NCBI GenBank assembly: GCA_002392835.1
Contig: DGHX01000165.1
Span: forward strand, 3,590-34,375
Direction of reading: 5' to 3'
Source of the DNA: Prevotella sp. UBA3837
GTDB lineage: Bacteria; Bacteroidota; Bacteroidia; Bacteroidales; Bacteroidaceae
Length of the DNA stretch: 30,786 bases
Shown one piece after another: positions 8,951 through 15,073 of the stretch. The position numbers and the translations under genes were made by a program. Below the pieces are notes generated by a model, which was given only the letters and a program-made list of their open reading frames with translations, was not told the DNA's origin and searched no databases. The number at the start of each line of letters is the position of its first letter. The stretch's first letter is position 1.

Positions 8951-9075
8951 GAACAGTTTGTAACTATTTGATAGTCAGCTTTGGTGCAACCAAAAAATCG
9001 CTCACGCGCGTGACGTGCGCACGCGCGCGCGTACGCATGCGTTAAAAAAATAATGTCAAAGAAAAAGGTACTTTG

Positions 9076-9107
9076 TTTGGTCATGTCAGTAATTATGCTT
9101 ACCTTTG
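9076..9107 (+). promoter_or_regulatory. Promoter of the L-galactose-type oxidation cluster
   Basis: TTTG at 9076-9079, exactly 20 bases, then TACCTTTG at 9100-9107, matching the Bacteroidota consensus. The start of transcription would be near 9113, about 60 bases before the ATG at 9172. The box lies downstream of the alternative ATG at 9073, which rules that start out. Confidence 0.7.
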
Positions 9108-9171
9108 CAGCGTGCTTCCCTTTGCCGACGGGCAGTCATGGGAGGACGAAACCAAGAAAACACGACAGACT

Positions 9172-10122
9172 ATGATTTACAACGAATTGGGAAGGACGGG
9201 CATGCGCCTGTCGAACCTCAGCTTTGGAGCCTCGTCACTGGGCGGGGTGTTCCACGGCATTCGCGAGGATGAGGGCATCCGCGCCGTGCATGTAGCCGTT
9301 GACAACGGCATCAACTTCATCGACGTGTCGCCCTACTACGGCCACTTGAAGGCTGAGATGGTGCTAGGCAAGGCCCTGCGCGAGATTCCGCGCGACAAGT
9401 ATTTCCTCTCGACCAAGGTGGGGCGCTACGGCCACGACGGCGTGAACACGTGGGACTACTCGGCACGGCGCGTCACTGACAGCGTCTACGAGAGCATGGA
9501 GCGGCTCGGCGTGGACTACATCGACCTGATCAACGTGCACGACATAGAGTTCCAGGGCGACCGCCCCGGCGGCCTGCAGCTCATCGTCGACGAGACGCTG
9601 CCCGCGCTGACGGAGCTCCGCAAGAAGGGCGTGGTGGGACACGTGGGCATCACCGACCTGCAGCCCGAGAACCTGCGCTGGGTCATAGAGCACAGCGACG
9701 AGGGCACCGTGGAGTCGGTGCTCTGCTTCTGCCACTACTGTCTGTGCGACACGCTGCTCACCCACTATCTCGACTTCTTCGAGCAGCACGGCGTGGGCGT
9801 CATCAACGCATCGCCGCTGTCAATGGGCCTGCTCTCAGAGCGTGGCGCACCTGGGTGGCATCCCGCCCCGCAGGCACTGAAGGACGCCTGCCGGCGCGCT
9901 GCCGAATACTGCCGTGCTGAGGGCTACGCCATAGAGCGGCTGGCCATGCAGTTCTCAACCAGCCTGAACCCACGCATCGCCTCCACGCTCTTCAGCAGTG
10001 CCAACCCTGCCAACGTGGAGAAGAACATCGGCTACGTCAGCGAGCCTGCCGACCCGCAGCTGGTGGCGAAGGTGCAGGAAATCATAGGCAAGGAAATGGG
10101 CGCAAGATGGAAGAACTCATAG
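9172..10122 (+). CDS. Aldo/keto reductase, probable L-galactose dehydrogenase
   Basis: The 316-residue protein is an aldo/keto reductase barrel. The tetrad is visible as Asp51, Tyr56 (DVSPYYG), Lys82 (STKVG) and His123 (NVHDIEF). It resembles the L-galactose/L-fucose dehydrogenase group: FGASSLGGVF at the N-terminus, CHYCLCD and INASPLSMGLL later, and GAPGWHPAP near residue 225, all close to the plant L-galactose dehydrogenase pattern. It would oxidise L-galactose (or L-fucose) to the lactone with NAD(P)+ in the cytoplasm. The ATG at 9172 is chosen because it opens the family-typical N-terminus and follows the promoter. It is first of three co-directional genes whose products fit consecutive steps. 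L-fucose as substrate remains possible. Confidence 0.8.
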   Translation: MIYNELGRTGMRLSNLSFGASSLGGVFHGIREDEGIRAVHVAVDNGINFIDVSPYYGHLKAEMVLGKALREIPRDKYFLSTKVGRYGHDGVNTWDYSARRVTDSVYESMERLGVDYIDLINVHDIEFQGDRPGGLQLIVDETLPALTELRKKGVVGHVGITDLQPENLRWVIEHSDEGTVESVLCFCHYCLCDTLLTHYLDFFEQHGVGVINASPLSMGLLSERGAPGWHPAPQALKDACRRAAEYCRAEGYAIERLAMQFSTSLNPRIASTLFSSANPANVEKNIGYVSEPADPQLVAKVQEIIGKEMGARWKNS

Positions 10123-10148
10123 CAGCATGGTAATCGAAAATCGAAAAT

Positions 10149-11090
10149 ATGGAAATCGAAAATATTATTGACGCTCACTCGCACCTGTGGCTGCGCCAGG
10201 ACACCACATGGAACGGACAGGTGATTCGCACCACCACGCGCGGACGCTCGCTGTTCATGGGCGAGGAGGTGCAGATGCTGCCGCCCTTCCTCTGCGACGG
10301 GCAGAACACGGCCGAGGCCTTCCTGGCCAACATGGACTATGCGCAGGTGGGAGCTGCCGTGGTGGTGCAGGAGTTCATCGACGGGCGGCAGAACAGCTAC
10401 CTGCGGCAGGTGATGCAGCGCTACCCCGACCGATTCTTCTGCTGCGGCATGGCCGACTTCCTGCACCCCGGCTTCTACGACGAGGTGCTGCACCTCATAG
10501 CTATCGACCGCTTTCCGGGCATCGCCATACCGGCCCACCGCCTGATGGGCCAGCCGCTGAACAGCGATGAGATGATGCGCGTGTTCCGCCTGATGGAGGC
10601 CAACCACATACTGCTGAGCATCACCCTCAGCGACGGCCCCGAGCAGGTGGCACAGCTGCGCGAGGTCATCGAGGAGTGCCCAACGCTGAAGGTGGCCATA
10701 GGCCATCTGTGCATGGCCGAGCCCCCCGCCGTGGAGCCATGGAAGAACGACGCCTGGCGACAGCAGGTGCTGCTGGCCAGGAACCGGAACGTCATGATTG
10801 AGTCGGGGGGCATCACCTGGCTCTACAACAGCGAGTTCTGGCCATTCCCGTCGGCCGTGCGCGCACTGCGCGAGGCGGCCGACCTGGTGGGATGGGAGCA
10901 CCTGATGTGGGGCAGCGACTATCCGCGAACCATCACCGCCATCACCTATCGCATGGCCTACGACTTCGTGCTGCGCAGCCCTGAGCTGGACGACAGTGCC
11001 AAGCGCCTCTTCCTGGGGCAGAACGCCCGCGCCTTCTACGGCTTCAGGGAGCTGCCTCAGTTGCCTTATATAAAGAATATGTCAGAATAA
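10149..11090 (+). CDS. Amidohydrolase-family sugar lactonase, probable L-galactono-lactonase
   Basis: The 313-residue protein belongs to the amidohydrolase-2 branch (PF04909/COG3618), which includes L-galactono-, L-fucono- and L-rhamnono-lactonases. Metal-site residues are visible as His10-Ser-His12 (DAHSHLW), His186 (VAIGHLCM) and Asp257 (MWGSDYPRT). The expected reaction is hydrolysis of the sugar lactone made by the preceding dehydrogenase. It starts 26 bases after that gene. The gap contains three near copies of ATCGAAAAT, the third overlapping the start codon region, which looks like a small local duplication. The exact sugar is inferred from the neighbours. Confidence 0.8.
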   Translation: MEIENIIDAHSHLWLRQDTTWNGQVIRTTTRGRSLFMGEEVQMLPPFLCDGQNTAEAFLANMDYAQVGAAVVVQEFIDGRQNSYLRQVMQRYPDRFFCCGMADFLHPGFYDEVLHLIAIDRFPGIAIPAHRLMGQPLNSDEMMRVFRLMEANHILLSITLSDGPEQVAQLREVIEECPTLKVAIGHLCMAEPPAVEPWKNDAWRQQVLLARNRNVMIESGGITWLYNSEFWPFPSAVRALREAADLVGWEHLMWGSDYPRTITAITYRMAYDFVLRSPELDDSAKRLFLGQNARAFYGFRELPQLPYIKNMSE

Positions 11091-11144
11091 AGGAGTTAAA
11101 GGAGTTCCACTCCTCTCACTCCTATAAATAAAAAATACAGAAAA
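11091..11144 (+). repeat. Short repeat in the intergenic gap of the sugar cluster
   Basis: GGAGTTAAAGGAGTTCC at 11092-11108 is the reverse complement of the word pair at bases 1-17 of the window. It is followed by CACTCCTCTCACTCCT, so the gap can fold weakly (GGAGT with ACTCC). The repeat supplies purine-rich sequence, but the ATG at 11145 is preceded by an A-rich stretch as is usual in Bacteroidota. Confidence 0.4.
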
Positions 11145-12167
11145 ATGAAAGCAATTCAGATTTCAGCTGAGCGCCAGATGTCGGTAGTCGACATTGAGGA
11201 ACAGGAGCTGCACGCCGACGAGGTGCTGCTCAGGATGGAGTATGTGGGTTTCTGCGGCAGCGACCTGAGCACCTGGCTGGGCCGCAACCCCATGGTGAAG
11301 CTGCCGGTGGTGCCCGGCCACGAGGTGGGCGCCGTCATTGAGCGCGTGGGCGCACAGGTGCCCGAGGGCCTGAAGCCGGGCATGACGGTTACCGTGAACC
11401 CCTACACTAACTGCGGCAAGTGCGCCTCGTGCCGCAACGGCCGTGTCAACGCCTGCGAGCACAACGAGACGCTGGGCGTGCAGCGCTGGGGTGCCATGCG
11501 CCAGCGTCTGGTCATGCCGTGGGAGAAGGTCATTCCCGCCGGACTGCTCACCCCGCGCACCTGCGCCCTGATAGAGCCCATGAGCGTGGGCTTCCACGCC
11601 GTCAGCCGCGCACAGGTGACCGACATCGACGTGGTCCTCGTCATCGGCTGCGGCATGGTGGGCATGGGAGCCGTGGTGCGCTCGGCACAGCGCGGAGCCA
11701 CCGTCATAGCCGCCGACATCGACGACGAGAAACTGGCTCTGGCCCGTGAGATGGGGGCCGGATACACCATCAACACCCTGAAGGACGACGTGCACCAGCG
11801 GCTGCGCGAGATGACCTCGGGCTTCGGGCCCGACGTGGTCATCGAGGCCGTGGGCAGTGCCGTGACCTACCAGATGGCCGTCGACGAGGTGGCCTTCACC
11901 GGCCGTGTCATCTGCATAGGCTATGCCAAGACCGAGGTGTCGTTCCAGACGAAGTATTTCGTGCAGAAGGAGCTCGACATCCGCGGCTCGCGCAACGCCC
12001 AGCCCAGCGACTTCCGCGCCGTCATCCACTACCTGGAGAAAGGGCAGTGCCCCATAGACCGCCTCATCAGCCGTGTGGTGAAGCCCGAGGAGGCACCCCA
12101 GGCCATGCAGCAGTGGGCCGACCAGCCAGGCCGTGTGTTCCGCATCCTCGTCGACTTCAGCGACTGA
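11145..12167 (+). CDS. Zinc-dependent alcohol dehydrogenase, probable L-galactonate dehydrogenase
   Basis: The 340-residue medium-chain dehydrogenase shows both zinc sites. Catalytic residues are Cys37 (FCGSD) and His59-Glu60 (PGHE). The structural site is Cys90, Cys93, Cys96 and Cys104 (NCGKCASC...C). A Rossmann motif GCGMVGMG sits near residue 170. It belongs to the polyol/sugar-acid dehydrogenase group (COG1063). As third gene after a sugar dehydrogenase and a lactonase it would oxidise the sugar acid, L-galactonate to D-tagaturonate, which then enters hexuronate catabolism. The same trio has been characterised in Bacteroides vulgatus. No dehydratase is present, which argues against the L-fuconate route that needs one. 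Confidence 0.82.
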   Translation: MKAIQISAERQMSVVDIEEQELHADEVLLRMEYVGFCGSDLSTWLGRNPMVKLPVVPGHEVGAVIERVGAQVPEGLKPGMTVTVNPYTNCGKCASCRNGRVNACEHNETLGVQRWGAMRQRLVMPWEKVIPAGLLTPRTCALIEPMSVGFHAVSRAQVTDIDVVLVIGCGMVGMGAVVRSAQRGATVIAADIDDEKLALAREMGAGYTINTLKDDVHQRLREMTSGFGPDVVIEAVGSAVTYQMAVDEVAFTGRVICIGYAKTEVSFQTKYFVQKELDIRGSRNAQPSDFRAVIHYLEKGQCPIDRLISRVVKPEEAPQAMQQWADQPGRVFRILVDFSD

Positions 12168-12179
12168 GCGCAGCGTAAA

Positions 12180-12225
12180 AGCGGATGGAGGAAAAGCCCC
12201 TTATAAGGCTTTTCCTCCATCCGCT
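12180..12225. terminator. Strong hairpin, likely bidirectional terminator between convergent units
   Basis: Arms 12180-12198 and 12207-12225 are a perfect 19-bp inverted repeat (AGCGGATGGAGGAAAAGCC) with an 8-base loop. It lies 12 bases after the alcohol dehydrogenase stop. On the minus strand it is followed by TTTTACG, so it can also end the long minus-strand operon whose last gene is the PP2C phosphatase. Confidence 0.78.
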
Positions 12226-12239
12226 CTTACTGTGTAGTA

Positions 12240-12347
12240 TGACTTCAGGGAATGGGCAGTCCAAGGCTCGATGAGACAGCTGTGCTGTTTGGAGCTGCGG
12301 TCGTAGGTGATGGCTACCAGAAGGATGTTGCCGGTGTAGCTGGCGAC
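12240..12347 (-). pseudogene. Remnant: C-terminal end of a lost gene, possibly PD-(D/E)XK nuclease-like
   Basis: Between the phosphatase stop and the terminator, one minus-strand frame reads SYTGNILLVAITYDRSSKQH and then SCLIEPW without an ATG of its own. Its codons end almost all in C or G, like the genes around it, which argues for former coding use. From memory, ILLVGINYD followed by a charged loop and H-C-IE resembles the last strands of Bacteroidota AAA-ATPase/PD-(D/E)XK nuclease-like proteins. The family call is weak. The frame runs on into the terminator hairpin, so the natural stop seems lost. Confidence 0.45.
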
Positions 12348-12351
12348 TCTG

Positions 12352-13227
12352 TCAGCCGAATACTTTCTTGAAGAACTGCACGAACTTCGACGGCTGGTCG
12401 GCGTCCTTCTCGTCGTCATCGTCGCCGAGGAGGGTGGCCACGACGATGCAGATGTTGTCGTCGCCGGGCACGCTGAGGGCCATCTGCATGAGCACGTCGG
12501 TGCAGCGGCCCGTGTCCTTGTTGCCCGCGGCCAGCACCTGCTCTATCTGCTCGTTGGTGCAGTAGCCGCAGAGGCCGTCGCTGCAGAGCAGGAAGCTGTC
12601 GCCGGCGCTGACCTGGCAGATGTGGACGTCGGCCTTGCCGGCAGCGTCGAAGTCGCCCAGTCCGCGGGTGATGATGTTGTTGTCGGGGTGGTTGAAGGCC
12701 TCGCTCTCCGTTATCTCGCCGCGGTCGATGAGCTCCTGCACATAGGAGTGGTCCTTGGTCAGCGCACGCAGTCCCTGCTGCTGGTCGTACTGGTAGCAGC
12801 GGCTGTCGCCGCACCAGGCCACGCAGGCCTTCTCGTCGGTGATCCATGCCACGACGATGGTGGTTCCCATGCCCATCGTCTCGGGGCTTTCGGCCATGCG
12901 CAGCATGATGGCCTCGTCGGCCTGGCGCACGGCCCGTGAGAGGAGTGCTGCCGCCTGTTCGTCGGGCAGCGGCTGCTGCAGGTCCTTCTCTGAGAATACC
13001 TTGCTCACCGTTTCTATGGCCACGGCCGATGCCACCTCGCCGGCGTTGGCACCGCCCATGCCGTCGGCCACGACGAGCAGCGAGCCGGCAGGGCCCATGG
13101 GCACGTAGCCCTGGGTGTGGTCCAGCGTCCACTGTGGCTTTGTCAGGTCGGGACAGAAGGCGAAGGCATCCTCGTTGTTCTCGCGGCCGCAGCCTACGTC
13201 GGTCTTTGCTGAGATGCTGATTTTCAT
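12352..13227 (-). CDS. PP2C-family Ser/Thr protein phosphatase
   Basis: The 291-residue cytoplasmic protein shows the PP2C motifs: GRENNEDAF (about 14-22), VVADGMGGANAGE with the metal-binding Asp-Gly (52-64), AWCGDSRCY, LLCSDGLCGYCTNEQ, and GDDNICIVV near the end. It would remove phosphate from Ser/Thr residues of proteins phosphorylated by the kinase encoded two genes upstream. In T6SS clusters of Pseudomonas type, a PppA phosphatase opposes a PpkA kinase and an Fha protein reads the phosphorylation. All three counterparts are present in this minus-strand run. It starts 13 bases after the preceding stop and is the last intact gene of the operon. Confidence 0.9.
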   Translation of the reverse strand: MKISISAKTDVGCGRENNEDAFAFCPDLTKPQWTLDHTQGYVPMGPAGSLLVVADGMGGANAGEVASAVAIETVSKVFSEKDLQQPLPDEQAAALLSRAVRQADEAIMLRMAESPETMGMGTTIVVAWITDEKACVAWCGDSRCYQYDQQQGLRALTKDHSYVQELIDRGEITESEAFNHPDNNIITRGLGDFDAAGKADVHICQVSAGDSFLLCSDGLCGYCTNEQIEQVLAAGNKDTGRCTDVLMQMALSVPGDDNICIVVATLLGDDDDEKDADQPSKFVQFFKKVFG

Positions 13228-13240
13228 GGTGCTGACGGTG

Positions 13241-15001
13241 TTAGATGTCGAGGTGCTTCACGGGCGTGGCGGGCTTGGTGGCGCGCGGTTTTTTGGTGAT
13301 GGTCACCTTCTGCGGACCGGCATGCGAGGCGGGCTTCTGGTAGTTCACGTCGAAGTTGTAGTTGGCGGGCGGACAGCCCTCTTCCAGAATCTGCACGGTG
13401 ATGGTGTTCATGCCCTCGCGGAGGTTGTAGACCTTGCACTTGTAGCGTGTCTCGCTGACGCGCTCGGTAATCTCGGCCTGCAGGCCCTCGGCCTGTATGC
13501 GGGCCTCGTGAGGGTAGACGGTCTCGCCCGGCAGTCGCTCGGCGCTGACGTTGAACGTGAGCGAGAGGTTGCCGCCGGCGATGCTGTAGTCGTCATCGTT
13601 GATATCGACGTTGTAGTACTTGGAGTGCCAGGCAGTGCCTTCGGCGGTGAGGGCCGTGGACTGCAGTCCCTGGTAGACGACGTAGGCGGGGTAGGTGAGG
13701 GGGGTGACATCCTCGGTGAGGCCGCTGGGGATGTCGAGCTCACACTCATACTGTGTATAGTTGCCATAGCTGGTCTCTTTCGTCTGGCGCGAGATTTTGT
13801 CGATGCGGCAGCCCGTCTCGGGCGACACCTCGATGACGGTCTCTGCGGCGGAGACATAAGGGGGCATGTCGACGCGGATGCTGGTGTCGAAACGCTTGTG
13901 GCGGAAGCCGATGGGCTCGCCCTTGTTCAGGCGGATGCTGAAGTCATCCTCGCGGTGCATCTGCAGCAGGCCGTACTTCCGGCCCACGAGCACGATGGCC
14001 TTGTCCTCGTAGCACAGCGGTACCTTCTCGAACTGCGGGGGCAGCATCTCCTTGCCGTCCCAGTAGAGGCCTATCTTGCCGTTGGCACCCTGCATGCGGT
14101 TGAGCTTCGCCGCCAGGTTGTGCTGGGGGGCCTCCTTCAGCCGGTACTCGTGGCGGCTGCCGTCGTGGGTGATGGCCAGGGGGCGGAGCGTGGTGCCGTC
14201 GAAGGTGATGATGGCCATGCCGTTCTTGCCGCATTTGGCCCGCAGCATGGCGGAGTCTTCGGCATTGACATAGCTGGAGCTCATGTCGCCATCCAGGCGG
14301 GCCTGGTTCTTGGGGTTCGTCTCGTCGGCGGTGGCGTAGACGGGAGTGAGCTCCTGCGTGTCGGCATGGAAGTAGTAGAGCTTGCGCTTGATGACGACGA
14401 CGGCGAGCCCCTCGTCGTTGACGGAGGAGACGAACTCTACGTCGTCACGGCTCACTGCCTTGCCTTCCAGTTGGAAGGTGATGGGCTGCAGGTCCTTGTC
14501 GATGAGGGCGAAGTAGGGTGACTTCTCCTTGCGCATGTTCTCGTAGGTGTAGATGGCGGCAAAGCCGGCGCTGAAGGGGTAGGCGGTGGCGAACTGCTGC
14601 TGGTTGACCTCGCCCTCGCCGTTCATGTACTGGAAATATTTGCCGTCGAAGACCAGCAGGTGACCGTCGTGGAAGTAGGGGTAGCCCCAGCCCAGCTGGT
14701 AATCCTCGATGGGGTAGGAACTGCCGTTGCGGTCGTAGATGGTGGTGATGTAGGGCTGGTCCTCAAGCGTGACGACGATGTGGCCGTCGGAGTAGGCGTA
14801 CATGTCGTCGGTGGTGGTCTCAAGGCGTATGCCATTGGTAGTCCAGATGGTCTTCGAGTTCAGCGAGTCGGTGACGATGATGTTGGCCCCGACGGGCATT
14901 GTCACCTTGTCGTAGACAGGTGGTATGAGCCACTGTGCCACCTGGGCGTGGCCGCTGACGGCAAGCAGGGCCACGGAAAGAAAAGTTATTAGTCGCTTCA
15001 T
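13241..15001 (-). CDS. Secreted protein of unknown function between kinase and phosphatase genes
   Basis: The 586-residue protein has a signal peptide (MKRLITFLSVALLAVSGHAQ) with no lipid cysteine or membrane anchor, so it should be periplasmic or exported. Residues about 20-330 contain repeated short strands such as PPVYDKVTM, YAYSDGHIVVTL, YPYFHDGHLLVF and YFALIDKDLQP, recalling WG-repeat or beta-propeller-like folds. Residues about 430-560 look like two beta-sandwich segments (LSLTFNVSAERLPGETVYP, MNTITVQILEEG). The tail is basic and proline-rich (VTITKKPRATKPATP). No catalytic motif is recognised. It is co-transcribed with the kinase (gap 72 bases) and phosphatase (gap 13 bases), so a sensory or envelope role in the same pathway is inferred. 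Confidence 0.6.
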   Translation of the reverse strand: MKRLITFLSVALLAVSGHAQVAQWLIPPVYDKVTMPVGANIIVTDSLNSKTIWTTNGIRLETTTDDMYAYSDGHIVVTLEDQPYITTIYDRNGSSYPIEDYQLGWGYPYFHDGHLLVFDGKYFQYMNGEGEVNQQQFATAYPFSAGFAAIYTYENMRKEKSPYFALIDKDLQPITFQLEGKAVSRDDVEFVSSVNDEGLAVVVIKRKLYYFHADTQELTPVYATADETNPKNQARLDGDMSSSYVNAEDSAMLRAKCGKNGMAIITFDGTTLRPLAITHDGSRHEYRLKEAPQHNLAAKLNRMQGANGKIGLYWDGKEMLPPQFEKVPLCYEDKAIVLVGRKYGLLQMHREDDFSIRLNKGEPIGFRHKRFDTSIRVDMPPYVSAAETVIEVSPETGCRIDKISRQTKETSYGNYTQYECELDIPSGLTEDVTPLTYPAYVVYQGLQSTALTAEGTAWHSKYYNVDINDDDYSIAGGNLSLTFNVSAERLPGETVYPHEARIQAEGLQAEITERVSETRYKCKVYNLREGMNTITVQILEEGCPPANYNFDVNYQKPASHAGPQKVTITKKPRATKPATPVKHLDI

Positions 15002-15073
15002 GGTTGGTCGGTTTTTTTCTTGGCGTTCTATCGGTATTCCGTTCTTTCGTTCTTTCGTTATTTTGTGATGTTG

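Larger units (their letters stand above)
8530..9045. repeat. Inverted-repeat-bounded element containing two tandem arrays
   Basis: Left arm 8557-8586 and right arm 8983-9012 are perfect 30-bp inverted copies (core CGTGAGCGATTTTTTGG). Outside the perfect part both arms continue as imperfectly matched alternating CG/CA runs (8537-8556 and 9013-9034), capable of hairpin or Z-DNA formation. Inside are a G-rich GGTGGAGGG stretch (8601-8632), a CCCAGGGCCTGGG palindrome (8662-8674) and the two arrays listed separately. The inner ends of both arms carry the same GGTGCAACCAAA word that is the core of the second array, so arm and array are related. No transposase is encoded. It could be a non-autonomous mobile element, a structured RNA locus or a fold-back regulatory region. 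Confidence 0.72.
8225..9171. other. Long divergent intergenic region between susC and the sugar-dehydrogenase genes
   Basis: About 950 bases without a supported gene. From the susC side it holds the susC leader, the susC promoter (8363-8394), and an AT-rich stretch (8395-8530) in which I see nothing specific. Next come an inverted-repeat element with two tandem arrays (8530-9045) and the promoter of the plus-strand cluster (9076-9107). Open frames of 60-160 codons cross the arrays on both strands, but they only reflect repeat units of about 21 bp, a multiple of three. Confidence 0.7.

Noticed and set aside
8465..8971. Repetitive open frames on both strands (for example His-Glu-Arg-Pro-Ala-Phe-Phe and Lys-Cys-Gly-Pro-Leu repeats)
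   Set aside because: The 21-bp unit keeps several frames open at once on both strands. No signal, start context or non-repeat protein sequence supports any of them.
8557..9012. Terminal inverted repeats of a complete insertion sequence
   Set aside because: The interior is made of short tandem repeats and has no transposase. A non-autonomous element remains possible and is reported as such.
9073..9171. Longer start for the aldo/keto reductase
   Set aside because: The -33 and -7 boxes lie downstream of that ATG, and the added 33 residues do not fit the family.
13115..14521. Plus-strand open frame of 468 codons opposite the secreted protein and PP2C genes
   Set aside because: Val/Leu/Gly/Asp-rich shadow translation of the minus-strand genes. 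The minus frames have a signal peptide and PP2C motifs.
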